Shown here piece by piece: positions 21,233 to 31,274 of a stretch of 64,000 nt of DNA. The DNA lies in the NCBI RefSeq assembly GCF_000002865.3, contig NW_001865041.1, positions 1,101,478-1,165,477 on the forward strand. The letters run 5' to 3'. Numbering within the stretch: position 1 is the stretch's first letter; the number at the start of each line of letters is the position of its first letter. This stretch comes from Monosiga brevicollis MX1 (lineage: Eukaryota; Opisthokonta; Choanoflagellata; Craspedida; Salpingoecidae). The notes under the pieces were generated by a model, which did not search any database, was not told the DNA's origin, and saw only the letters and a program-made list of their open reading frames with translations. A program made the translations under genes and the position numbers.

Positions 21233-23859
21233 ATGCTTGCGATTGGAACCAGGGCTGCCTCAGCAGCGCGGCGGGTGAATAGCTTCAGCGCGAGCAGGCA
21301 ACATGCCGTTCACGCCGGCCTGGTGGATCGATTTCAGCGATCGCACGACTACTTGCGCATCTCCCTGACAGAGCGGTGCAATCTGCGTTGCCAGTATTGC
21401 ATGCCTGAAGACGGCATTAAGCTCACCGCTTCGGAAAGGCTCATCTCTTTTGAGGAGCGCCAGCAGCTCGCCGCGCTCTTTGGTCGCATGGGGGTGACAA
21501 AGTTTCGGCTAACCGGAGGCGAGCCCTTGGTCTACCCACGTCTGGTCGAAGTAGTCGGTTGGTAACCCTTCCGTGCAATGAGTTTGACTCTGCTCCTGAC
21601 TTTGGTTCGCATGGTCGCTTCTGGCTGTTGTCTTGCTCACGGCTCAATTTCTTCTGGCTGGGTTGCGGCTGATCAGAGTCTCTCAAGGCCCTGCCAAACA
21701 CAACAGAAGTGAACATGACCACCAATGGCGTGACTCTTGAACGCAAACTGCCTGCCTTAAAGGCTGCTGGCCTTGACGGTCTCAACATCAGCTTGGACAC
21801 CATGGATCCTCACCTCTTCCAGATCATCACCCGTCGCAAGGGTACGTGCGGCACAGTTGTTGTAGTTCGCTCTCAGTTTTTAAGCTCTCTCATGGGCAAA
21901 AGACCATTCACAAGCATCAAGCTGTTTGTGTATCTTGATGGTTACTCCTGTGTTGCTTGTCATTTAGGGCACGATCGCGTGCTTGGGGCGATTCGGGCGG
22001 CTCAGGAGCTGGGGTTTGGTGCCGTCAAAGTGAATGTCGTCATTACTCGCGGCCTCAACGATCAGGAGCTCTTACCCTTTGTGGAATGGACTCGTGACAA
22101 CGACGTGGATTGCCGCTTTATTGAGTATATGCCCTTTGATGGTAGGTAGCACGAAGCAGAAGCACGAGCGCAGGAAGAGGATAAGGCGTACCGTGCTCAA
22201 GGGAGCAGCGTGCCAGCTCTGGTTTTTTTGAAGTTTGCCGGTTGTTTGACGCGACCCAATTCCCGATCTTGTATCATCGCGTAGGCAATCGCTGGAACTT
22301 TGACAAACTTGTGACCTACCAGGACATGCTTGAGACGATTCAGACTCACTATCCGTTGCAACGGCTCAAAGAGGGACCCAACTCCACCTCCAAGGTTGGT
22401 CGGCGCTGTTGCATCGGTTACGACGGCGTCTTATCTGATCCTATGATTTTTTTGGGTTTTGGGCAACTCACGCTACATGGTCTTGTGCCATAGTTGTGGC
22501 AGGTAGATGGGTTTCGAGGGCGCATTGGCTTTATCACCTCGATGACCAACCACTTTTGTGGCTCGTGCAACCGTTTGCGACTGACAGCTGATGGCAATCT
22601 GAAGGTCAGGGCTTGAAGGCAGACGTTGCTTCTCGCCAACGCGGTTCATCACGTGCTGCTCAGAGCCCGCCAGAGTAGACGGACTCGGCTGGAACATTGC
22701 TGATGCCCAGCTGACCTGTGTGGTTGGTTCACATGCTAGGTGTGCTTGTTTGGGAGCGAAGAGGTGTCCTTGCGCGATGTTTTGCGAAGTGGCGCATCCG
22801 AGGAAGAGCTGATGAGTGTGATTGGCAAGGCCGTGATGCGCAAACATGCGCGGCATGCTGGCATGTTTGCCATCGCTGAGAGTAACAATCGTCCCATGAC
22901 GACCATCGGCGGGTACGTGGGCCAACGACTGACCGTCTCGGTTGTCTCTTTGAGCATGGCGGATGGCTCATCCACCACCTCCACCCTCTTTTTGCACGTG
23001 ACTGACTTCTTCACTCATCGCTCAACGGGGCGTTTGCGCGCGTGCCAATCCAGGTAGCAGGCCCTCGGCAACTGGGGAGCATCTGTGGTGGAAGGTGCTC
23101 TCTGACCGGTCTGGGTCTGGGTCTGGGTCCGGGCTGAGCACGGACGCCGCCCCCCAAGGTGAGCCATGGGCGTCGAGTCCGTGGCTTCATCCACCTCTTT
23201 ACACCCAACCAGCACGTTCCACCATGGCATATTCGGCCTTTCACACGGAGCAGCGGCTGCAGCCATCCCCTGGGCGATTCATGCATACGAGTTGTCAGCG
23301 CAGGCAGGACTCACGAGACTCAGTGGCCATCCCTACACATGTGGATGCTGAAACGCAGCGGCCGGCCATGGTTGATGTGGGTGATAAGGTCGAAACGAAT
23401 CGGGTGGCCGTTGCTACCGCAGTTGTGACGATGAACGCTGCTGCAGCGAGCATGCTAGCTCATGGTCGCAACCATAAGGGAGCGATCTTGGACACCGCTC
23501 AACTTGCAGGCATCATGGGCGCCAAGCGCACCAGCGAGCTGATTCCCTTGTGCCACAACATCCCCATTGCCAGTGTCAAGCTTGTCTTTGATTCGGATGG
23601 AGCCGATTCAACTACACCAGGCGTGCGCTTGTTTGCCTACGTGCGATCTTTGACCCCGACAGGGGTGGAGATGGAGGCACTGACGGCTGTGGCCACGGCT
23701 GCCTTAACAGTTGTGGACATGCTTAAAGCAGTCGATAAGCATATGGTCATCAGCGATCAAAAGTTGCTTTTGAAGCTTGGCGGTCGCTCAGGACGCATTG
23801 AGCATGCGGATTGGGCTCGCCAGCGAGCCCGATTACCCGAGAGCTGGCGGAGTTTGTAA
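21233..23859 (+). CDS. MOCS1: Molybdenum cofactor biosynthesis protein 1: MoaA and MoaC modules in one gene
   Basis: The MoaA part has exons 21233-21557, 21677-21841, 21968-22141, 22285-22394, 22494-22604 and 22740-22912, all phase-compatible. It holds the radical-SAM cluster motif CNLRCQYC, the substrate loop [16 protein letters not shown], and the C-terminal cluster motif [11 protein letters not shown] with a further Cys in VCLFG. The MoaC part ends at 23859 and shows [22 protein letters not shown] and [10 protein letters not shown]. MoaA and MoaC together turn GTP into cyclic pyranopterin monophosphate. The first exon encodes a likely mitochondrial presequence rich in Arg, Ala and Ser. The ATG at 21233 was chosen because no ATG lies upstream in this frame. 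The MoaA part ends in the family's Gly-Gly directly at a splice donor. The junction to MoaC (22913 to about 23300) was not resolved. Confidence 0.92.
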
Positions 23860-24166
23860 AGGAATAAATCGATCATAAATCTTGTTTCACCCCCAACATT
23901 CACGAAGCAAGCGTCAAGCAAGCTGGCGAGGCAGATGGGCATGCACTGCACCCAAGCACCTGCCTCTTCACCCGGTTGTGTCGCGCGATGTGGAGGATTA
24001 GTGCGTTCTTCTCCCATCTACCAATTTCGGCACTCACCCAGAGAGAAGAGAGAGAAGAGAGAGAAGAGAGAGGAGAGAGAGAAGAGAGAAATGAATTGGT
24101 TTGGTCGGTTTGAGAAGAGAGAGAAGAGAGAGAGAATCCAAAGACAACAACAAATCCCAAAACCTT

Positions 24167-24201
<35 letters not shown>

Positions 24202-24261
24202 CTTTTGACTTTTCGAAAAAAGGATTTTTCTTTCTCTGCTCCTTTTTTGAGCACAAAAGTC
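23860..24261. other. Intergenic region upstream of PGGT1B with GA and GT repeats
   Basis: A GAGAGAA-type purine repeat (about 24041-24135) and a GT run (about 24171-24200) precede the PGGT1B start. No exon seen. Confidence 0.5.
24041..24200. repeat. GA-rich tract followed by (GT)n
   Basis: Imperfect AGAGAGAAG units, interrupted once, followed after about 35 bases by an uninterrupted GT run ending some 60 bases before the start codon at 24262. Confidence 0.85.
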
Positions 24262-25762
24262 ATGGCTGAGGGGGAGGAGCCGGGGGCTGTTGCAGCCGAG
24301 CCGCGCAGTGCAGTGCTCAAGCCTTTTCACTTTGAGCGACATGTGACCTACTACTCACGCAACATGCAGATGCTGCCGGGCTTTATGGCAAGCTTGGACA
24401 CAAATCGAGCCACGCTCGTCTTCTTTTGCGTTTCGGGCCTCGACTTGATTCACGCGCCTCTTCAAGCCGAGCAACGCCAGCACGTTATTGATTGGCTCTA
24501 CAGCCTCCAGGTACACAGGGGTAACGCCTTCTATTAGTTATGGCAGAGAAGTCGAGTCTCCTTTTTTTTCTCCTGGGTCGAGGTTATGGTTGTGCTGACA
24601 ACATTGGGCATGTCGTGTGCATTGGTAGGTCATCCCGTCGAGCTCGGAGGGAGTGGGTGGCTTTCGGGGCAGTTCGCACATTGGCAATCCTTTTTGCCCC
24701 GATAATGGAGGTAGCGCTCCTGTCTGCGCATACGATGGCGGGCATTTGGCCATGACGTATACTGCCTTGGCCTTGCTCGGCGTACTCAAGGCTGATCTCA
24801 GTCGTATTCAACGGCCAGCCCTACTGCGCATGCTCCGAGCCCATCAGGTTGCTAGTGGCTCCTTTGTGAGCAATCTCGGGGGAGGCGAGGAGGACATGCG
24901 GTTTCTTTATTGCGCTTGCACTGTCGCTACCATGATAAAAGGGTTGGATCACGTGGATGCAGCCAGTGCTACCGCCTTTGTGCAGCGCTGCATCACCCAT
25001 GAAGGTGGTATTGCACAGGAGCCAGGCCTCGAGGCCCACGCTGGCTCGACATATTGTGCGGTGGCCAGCCTCGCCATGCTGGTAAGATTTACTTGCTCTT
25101 GGCTTTGGTCGATGCTTGCGCCTCAATCACGAGCAAGAGGTAGCCAACTTATTGCACTCCCTTTAAAGGGTGACGATGGTCCAAGGGTCTCTGCTGCTAA
25201 CCTTGCTCACTTGGTCGTACCATTGTAACCAACTATTTTTGGTGTTTCTGATTAGGGAACTTTGGATGAGGCCTTGGCAGACGGGCGGCGTGAGCGGCTG
25301 ATCGAATGGCTGCTCCAGCGTCAGGAAACAGGCTTCAATGGCCGACCCAACAAACTGGTGGACACGTGCTACAGCTTTTGGGTGGGAGGTAGCCTAGCCA
25401 TCCTGGGCGCCTTGCAGATGGCTGACCAGGAGCAACTATTTGCCTACTTGCACAGCACCGAGTCGGACATGGGTGGCTTTGCCAAGCACCCCGGAGGCTA
25501 CCCTGATCCTTTGCATGCCTACATGGGTTTGGCTGGTGTGGCCCTGTGGGACACGGACCAGACCAAAGCTCTAAATCCATGTATGTGCGACCAGCAGCTT
25601 GGCTCGGTACAAGAATCTGATGTTCTGGCGCTGGGCGCATAGTCAAATTTTGTGCTCACAAACTTTGTATCACGATCAACTGCTTGCTATCACGTTTGGC
25701 GCGTAGGTCTCAATATCAGCCAGGAGGCCGCCGACTATCTTACTGAGAATCTGGAGGCATAA
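24262..25762 (+). CDS. PGGT1B: Protein geranylgeranyltransferase type I, beta subunit
   Basis: Four exons (24262-24510, 24629-25081, 25256-25580, 25707-25762) with compatible phases, giving 360 residues (human about 377). The N terminus has the family block RHVTYYSRNMQMLP and FFCVSGLDLI. The prenyltransferase alpha-alpha barrel repeats are visible: GGFRGSSHIG, GGHLAMTYTALALL, GSFVSNLGGGEEDMRF, HEGGIAQEP and GFNGRPNKLVDTCYSFW. The zinc ligands are present: Asp and Cys in LVDTCYSFW, and His in DPLHAYMGLAG. With the alpha subunit shared with farnesyltransferase, it adds geranylgeranyl to CaaX proteins such as Rho and Rac GTPases in the cytosol. No alpha subunit lies in the window. Confidence 0.94.
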
Positions 25763-26268
25763 TTAGTGCGCCGCGCGCCGAGACTTGTGCCGACTTGTGG
25801 GATCCTTTTCGAGATCTTTGCACCTTTTCACACGCCAATCACATGACTACTTGGAAAATCGGGAGATTTGATTCGAATGAGCGACCGTTCATGACCATTT
25901 GTTTCTGATTGGCGACGAGCTAGAAATGCGTAACATGTAAATTATTGGTCGACTGGTAAAGAAGTCTGCGTATGTCGCGTAAAGAAGGCAGTATTTAAAT
26001 TGCGCCCCAAAAAAAATTTAACATGTAAAAAGAAGAAGATGAAGATGAAGAAGAAGAATTAGGCATACTGGGTCGCCAGGGTCGTCAGGCAGTGAAATGG
26101 GAGGCGGTGTTTTGGGGGGTGTAAACGACTGAGATTGTATACAGGGAAGAATGGCGCGCAGCGCCTTGCCAGTTTGAGCAAGCTGATCCAAGCACATTGT
26201 GAACGAGCCGGACGTGAGCGGCTTTATCGTGGTCATTTGGAAGACGTGCAGGTTGCGGTTCTGCTGGC
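25763..26268. other. Convergent intergenic region, PGGT1B and FCP1-like gene
   Basis: AT-rich 3' flanks of two convergent genes with a GAA/GAT trinucleotide tract near 26030-26060. A further short C-terminal exon of the minus-strand gene cannot be excluded between 26060 and 26260. Confidence 0.4.
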
Positions 26269-28089
26269 CTAAAAGACGGGGGCACCTCGTTTGCGCGCAT
26301 TTAGGTCAGTAATGATGGACCCCGTATCCGCATCGGGCTGCTTCAGCCACTGGGCGTGTAGTTGAAGTAGATATTCGGCGAGCCGTTTTGAGTTGCGAAG
26401 AAACACTTTTCTGTGGCGCGTCAAGACAAGTTGCATGAGGCGGACAAATTATGAAGGGTAGATAGCGGGTGAGGGGGACTGGAAAATGACGGGCCTCATT
26501 GCGTACGTACGGACTGGTGACAGTGCTGGTATAAGGAAGGATGGAAAGCACCTTGCGTTGATCTCGGGCCGCCCATGCATTCGGGAGATCGTCCAAAACG
26601 ACGCAGCGGCGGGTCAAGTCGCGATCACCATCTGTAATGGCCAATAACGATTTTTCCTGGTAGCCTGCAAACTCGAGCTCTGCCCATAGTGGATGGGGAA
26701 AGTTGGCAAAGGCCCGGGCCGGTGAGTTTCAGCTGTGCGGCTAGCTGGAGGAAAATGGAAAGCATGCGAGGTGATATGGAAGCGGAACCCACCATCTCGA
26801 TCAACCACGCGCAAGGACCGCCAGCCCACGGGGCCCAGCTGTTTCGCTAGCACTTGTTCCACAAGATGTGGGTGCGCTCCGCGCGAGGCAGTGACCACCA
26901 CAAAATCGTAGCAGGGGGCAATGGTGCGTACAAGGTGAGGCAGGCCTGGCCGCAGGAACGCGGTAGCGGCTGGGGTTTGGGGGCTTGTGAGGTCTCGAGG
27001 TAGGAAGGTGGCGCGAGAGCGACGCTGAAAGCGACCAAAAAGACAGCGGCGTCGGCCACCGGAGCTGATGTCAGCGGAGGCGATTTCATAGACGAGGGGC
27101 TGTCCGGGCTCGAGGGGGCGGGCCTCAACATCCACGAGGGTTTGGTCAAGGTCACACACGAGAAGGAGTTTATTGCGCGTCAACGTTTCGCGGAAAATGG
27201 GGCGATCCACGTGAGAGGGTTCTGGGCCTTCGAGCCACTCAATCTTGTCGGGAAAGTCATTGAGGGCGCTGCGGAGGGTCAAGGCTACATATGTGGCTGT
27301 CATGCCACTAGCCAGGTGCTTGACAGCAGCGGCCACCATGGCCGAGGGGAGGTGGTGGCCAAAAAGGGCGGGCCAGCGAACGATGGCTGAGCGATCTGAG
27401 AGTCGCCAGCCCTGAGGGTCGTTGCTGACAATCAGAGCATTCTCCAGTGCCATGCTCAAGTTGAGGCCTGCCAAGACCGCGTCACGGCTCTTGAGAGGTG
27501 TACGTGCCTACGGGGATAATCACGGTAAGAGTCGCAGGAGAGTGCAGGTGCCAATGGGAACATGGGTGGCGTCGTGAGAATGACGACAGGAACAACAACC
27601 AACTTTCATCCGTTCCACAAGGATGTACATCCGCATGTTTGAACACCAACCCAGAACCTTGAGCATATCAAGAGAAAAGCAAACTGTACTGACCGCAAAC
27701 TTTACGAGGTAGTCGGGGGAGCAGGCATGAACGACGGGGACGTTCCTCAGAATGTCTCCAGAAGCCATGGGCTGCCAACCAGTGTCAGTCGCTGCGGTGG
27801 TAAATAGCATGCATCTATCGAGGAGATGGAGCTCGGTAGCGAGCGTCTCGATTCGGGCATGGGTGTCGGAATCCAAGGCATCCAAGTCCAAAATGACAGC
27901 GGGTTTCCAACGCTTCATGCGCAAGAGATCAAGGGAGCGTGCGCCGGCCGTGGATAGGCCAACCTCGAGCGTGAACTCGGCGTCATTGAGGCTCTTCACG
28001 TCCTGGATCATTTGTCGCCAGTTTGGTGCCTCGTGCAGCTTGGCCACACTGTCGTATTCTTGCAAGTGGTCCATCTGTTCAAGTGCCAT
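26269..28089 (-). CDS. FCP1-like HAD-family phosphatase with an additional degenerate HAD-like half
   Basis: Minus strand. The C-terminal half has the FCP1/SCP catalytic motif CDLDQTLV (near 27130-27158), FLRPGLPHLVRTI and VVVTASRGAHPH, then after an intron VVLDDLPNAW in the place of the FCP1 motif IIDDRGDVW. A final exon reads KVFLRNSKRLAEYLLQLH and ends at a TAG (26269-26271). The N-terminal half has what looks like a second, decayed copy: VILDLDALDSDT without the catalytic Thr, FTTAATDT, and IVSNDPQGW. FCP1 enzymes remove phosphate from the RNA polymerase II C-terminal domain; the substrate here is unknown. The start at 28089 (ATG before ALEQMDHL) is tentative. An open stretch at about 28136-28236 may be an upstream exon, but I could not join it in frame. 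The gene is divergent from SCOC. Confidence 0.65.
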
Positions 28090-28761
28090 ACTGCTGATGC
28101 CGTAGCCACATTGCAAGCACTCACGTCAAAGGCGTGGTTGTGGTGTATATGCTTATTGGTGCGCGTCAGCCCAGGTTCTTGCGAGGCGCCCACAACAGCC
28201 CAAATCTGCTCACAAACTTGTGCGAGTATGAGGACGTGACGACAAGCGCGTGTCTAACAAGGGTTGTCCTTGTGGTGTCCAGCAGGGTCGCAGGGTGCTG
28301 GGGAAGCGCGTTGTTGCTGGCATAAGCCACCACCAAAAAAAGGGCAAGTCAGCGTTCTCTCGCCACTGGGGCACACACGCACCAAAGCGGGTCGCGTCCC
28401 CGTTGTCAATGAAATGGCCCAAGACGATCCAACGCCACAGACACAATCACATCCACGACTCCGTCGCCTGCGCCAGCGCCAAAAGGGCTCCCAACGACCA
28501 ATGTCAGCAATTTTGTGGTGTGTGGAAGAGAGAGAGAAATGAGAGAGAGAGAGAGAGAAGAAGAGAGAGCACAGGGGCGCAGGGGCTTTTTCATCCAGAG
28601 TTGCTTGCGGTTGTTGGTGGGAACCTCGAAAGACATTGGAGCGCGTCACAAGGAGGAGGGGAGGCAGGCGGCAGCGAAGGATACTTTGTGTGGTGGGGCA
28701 ATAGCGGGGCGCATGGGACACTTGGTGATTCGCCAGAAGTGGATGGATGGTGGTCGGCAGC
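28090..28761. other. Divergent region upstream of SCOC and the FCP1-like gene
   Basis: Includes a GA microsatellite (about 28526-28570). It may contain unresolved 5' exons of the FCP1-like gene. Nothing else was recognised. Confidence 0.4.
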
Positions 28762-29301
28762 ATGGCGGTACGTTGAGTGCTGACGGCCGCGATCGTGGTG
28801 TCGGGCTGCTACATCAACTCACAAGGTCGGCGCACAGACCAGCGAGGCGTCTGCCCGTGAAGAAACAGCTGAGGCTACAACAACCTCAGCATCGTCTGGT
28901 CAAGCCACGACTTCGGACGAGAAGGCCGCGCTTATTCGTGAGGTGCTGCAGCTTCAAAACACGCTCGATGGTGCGTCACAAATCTCACTCGAGCTGTGTG
29001 AGACAACTACAATGCAGACATTGAGGTTTGCTCATGCTTCTTGCCCTGCTCGAGTAGAACTCTCTGAGCGTGTGGACGGTGTGCGCGAGGAAAACGACGG
29101 CCTCAAGCGGGAGAATGGGGTGCGTCAGAATGCTGCTTCTGATCCACAAAGCTAGCAGCTACACAGGTCGTCGTGCGTGATTAACCCGAACGCTGCCCAT
29201 TCTTATTCGTTATTGCTTAGATGTTGACTCAGTACATTGAGAATCTGATGGCATCTAGCACCATTTTTCAGCAGCTGGAAGCTCGCTCTCCACCCACCTA
29301 A
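28762..29301 (+). CDS. SCOC: SCOC homologue (short coiled-coil protein)
   Basis: Four exons: 28762-28767 (two codons, Met-Ala), 28826-28970, 29058-29119 and 29221-29301. Phases fit and they sum to 97 residues. After a Thr/Ser/Ala-rich N terminus of about 45 residues comes the conserved coiled coil. It reads EKAALIREVLQLQNTLDEL, SERVDGVREENDGLKRENG and LTQYIENLMASSTIFQQ, against human LINQVLELQHTLEDL and LGQYIENLMSASSVFQ. SCOC is a small Golgi-associated protein that binds Arl1/Arl3-type GTPases and takes part in Golgi trafficking and autophagy control. The two-codon first exon was chosen because its ATG, donor and phase all fit. The protein is longer at the N terminus than the short human isoform. 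Confidence 0.9.
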
Positions 29302-29451
29302 CCTTTGCTTGATGCGTGGAGTGTATTTGCATGATGCTGATGTGGGATTCCCATACTTTGAGCCCAACGCTTGCTATGCTCGCTTCAACCAAATGGGTCT
29401 GCCCAGAGACACAGGAAGTCGTGAAATAATACGGTCTCCCATTTATTATTG

Positions 29452-29488
<37 letters not shown>

Positions 29489-30064
29489 CCAGCTTCACCA
29501 CACACCGCCAGGACGGGAGGGTGGCTGACCAGGCCTCAAGGCAAAGTGTCACCAGCATTCTGGAAAACACAAGACGCTTAGCGCCTGCCCGTGATGATAC
29601 ACGCGTACCCCCAAGGGAATAGGTGGCCTGTAGTATGCAGCCTTTTTTGCAGCAGACGCTTGCGTTTGAGCAAAAGCGGCCGTCGGGAGCCAACGTGGCT
29701 CTACAACGAGATAGAACGTAGCGCACGGCGCTTCGTGGTCTGTATCAATGTGTTCAACACAAGAAACGCCTTAGCATATTAATGGGCATCAACAAGCTCA
29801 GTGGTAGAAATAATGACAGAAACAAGAACAACCGGGTATACAATGACATCAAGGACAGCAGTCAAAAGCGAAGATAATTGTGCATCAAAAAGTTGGCAGT
29901 GGTGTAATATAAGTAGGTTCAAGCCGGTCAATTGAAGTAATGTGATTCCAAACACCTGATTCGGGCATCATAACAATGCACTCGGATCAAGCTGTAATAT
30001 CGGTATGCAGCCTTTATCAGGCCGGCACCACCGCTCACACCACTTCACCAAGTACTGACCGCGC
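29302..30064. other. Convergent intergenic region, SCOC and RPL38, with a 35-A tract
   Basis: No exon seen. It contains an uninterrupted A run at 29452-29486 preceded by AT-rich sequence. The rest is unremarkable. Confidence 0.5.
29452..29486. repeat. Poly-A homopolymer, 35 bases
   Basis: An uninterrupted run of A on the plus strand in the region between two convergent genes. It could be a retroposition scar or simple slippage; no target-site duplication was seen. Confidence 0.8.
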
Positions 30065-30930
30065 TTAGAGGTCCTTCACAACGAGACCTAGACATGAGAC
30101 GTGGCGAGGAACAGGGTTGAGAGAGCAGGGTAAGGTGGTGCCCAATCACGGGACAAGACAATGTACGGCCACAGCTCATAGCCAAAACACATACCCGGGG
30201 GCAGAGACTGCTTGAGCTTCTCAGCCTTGTCGGCCTCCTTGACCACGAGGGTGTACAGGTAGCGGCTGCAGCGGACCTTGAACTTGACGTAGTCCTTGGT
30301 CTTCATGATCTTGACCACTGTACATAGGGGAAAAACAGAATGATATCGTGAGCAATTCACATTCGGCTCGGCACACTGACGCTTGTTCGGACAAATTAAA
30401 ACTTCAAAACGCGCGAGAAAGACACAAACGCGACCACCAAAACGGAACGCAGGGCCACTCAGGACTTCTTAGAGATGGATTAAACCAAGTCAACACAGTT
30501 TGGTCTGAGAAAAAGTTGTCATCTTCGTGGCTCGGGCACTTGGGACCACCAGACGCCGCGCCATGACACATGGAAACGTGTCTCGGTAGCGGCGCCACAA
30601 CAAACTGGTCACAACAGCAACAACCACCACCACCAAAATGGGGTTTGAGCGAAAAAACATCAAGCTTACTCTTGGCGTCCTTGCGGCGCGCGGTGAGGAG
30701 GAAGTCCTTGATCTCGTTGATCTGCTTGGGCTATATCACAACCATCAAATCACATGAACACGTGTGAGGGAACACTTTGCCAGCTTGAGTCTTGAAGGGC
30801 AGCCTGGAACTCAAGAGGGCGTGATCTCAATGTAGGCAGACCCACGCGCCAGCGCGTGACGCCGATCGGCGACGCGCATGTATGGTGGGTCTGCCGGTGC
30901 CATATCGAGCTGAAGCCAACGGCTTACCAT
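30065..30930 (-). CDS. RPL38: 60S ribosomal protein L38 (eL38)
   Basis: Minus strand, four coding exons: 30930-30928 (the start codon alone), 30730-30670, 30317-30195 and 30087-30065. They sum to 69 residues plus stop, matching the 70 of human eL38. The sequence reads [20 protein letters not shown], then [20 protein letters not shown] and [17 protein letters not shown]. This is almost the human sequence, except for the Met-Val after KDAK and the lack of the final Glu-Leu-Lys. It is a structural protein of the large cytosolic ribosomal subunit. An intron directly after the ATG is common in ribosomal protein genes. Intron 1 carries a strong hairpin, listed separately. Confidence 0.97.
30835..30895 (-). 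other. Strong RNA-hairpin-like inverted repeat inside RPL38 intron 1
   Basis: An 11-bp perfect outer stem (GGCAGACCCAC at 30835-30845 against GTGGGTCTGCC at 30885-30895) encloses a second stem. That is GCGCGT at 30852-30857 with ACGCGC at 30872-30877, and then the self-complementary CGCCGATCGGCG at 30860-30871. On the gene strand this folds into one 61-nt stem-loop with a GATC tetraloop. Possible identities are an intronic non-coding RNA, a regulatory fold or a small inverted-repeat element. I saw no clear snoRNA boxes. Confidence 0.5.
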
Positions 30931-31274
30931 GATGGCGGTGAGGACGTGGTGTAAAAAAAGTGCCACCCAGTTGAGTCAGCCATGCGCATGACAAAGACTA
31001 GGGTTCAAATCTCAAAAAAAAAAAAAAAAAAGAAAAAAAAAGAAAAGGAGAGATTGACACTTACAGTTGGTCACCCATTTGTCAGATAAAATCACAAATC
31101 TCTTTCTTGGCTCTCAACTCTCTTTTTTTTTTTTCGCAGCCGTGTGGACGGGTTTCAGTTCGCGTCCTCTGCTTTTTCTTGTGCCTTTGGGCTCTGTGTG
31201 TGTGCGGTGGTGGTGGTGGTGGGCCTCTGGGAGGTTGCGGTCACTGGGTGGGCTCTCCTGAGGTACGCACAGAG
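30931..31274. other. Divergent region between RPL38 and the NELF-B-like gene
   Basis: An A-rich run (about 31013-31045) is followed by T-rich and GT/GGT sequence up to the ATG at 31275. It probably holds both promoters. Confidence 0.45.

Noticed and set aside
28136-28236. Open stretch upstream of the FCP1-like gene, considered as exon 1, including a frame that would need read-through of a TGA
   Set aside because: The only donor/acceptor pair leaves the wrong phase, and no selenocysteine context is visible, so I left it out of the gene model.
28254-28763. Minus-strand frame of 169 codons overlapping the SCOC start
   Set aside because: It consists largely of GA-repeat-derived Ser/Leu runs and Arg-rich low-complexity sequence with no similarity.
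29452-29486. Poly-A tract considered as the tail of a retroposed gene or SINE
   Set aside because: The upstream sequence shows no recognisable gene fragment or SINE promoter boxes, and no flanking duplication was found.
30990-31015. GGTTCAAATCTC, similar to a tRNA B box
   Set aside because: No A box or pairing acceptor stem lies at the right distance; the sequence runs straight into poly-A.
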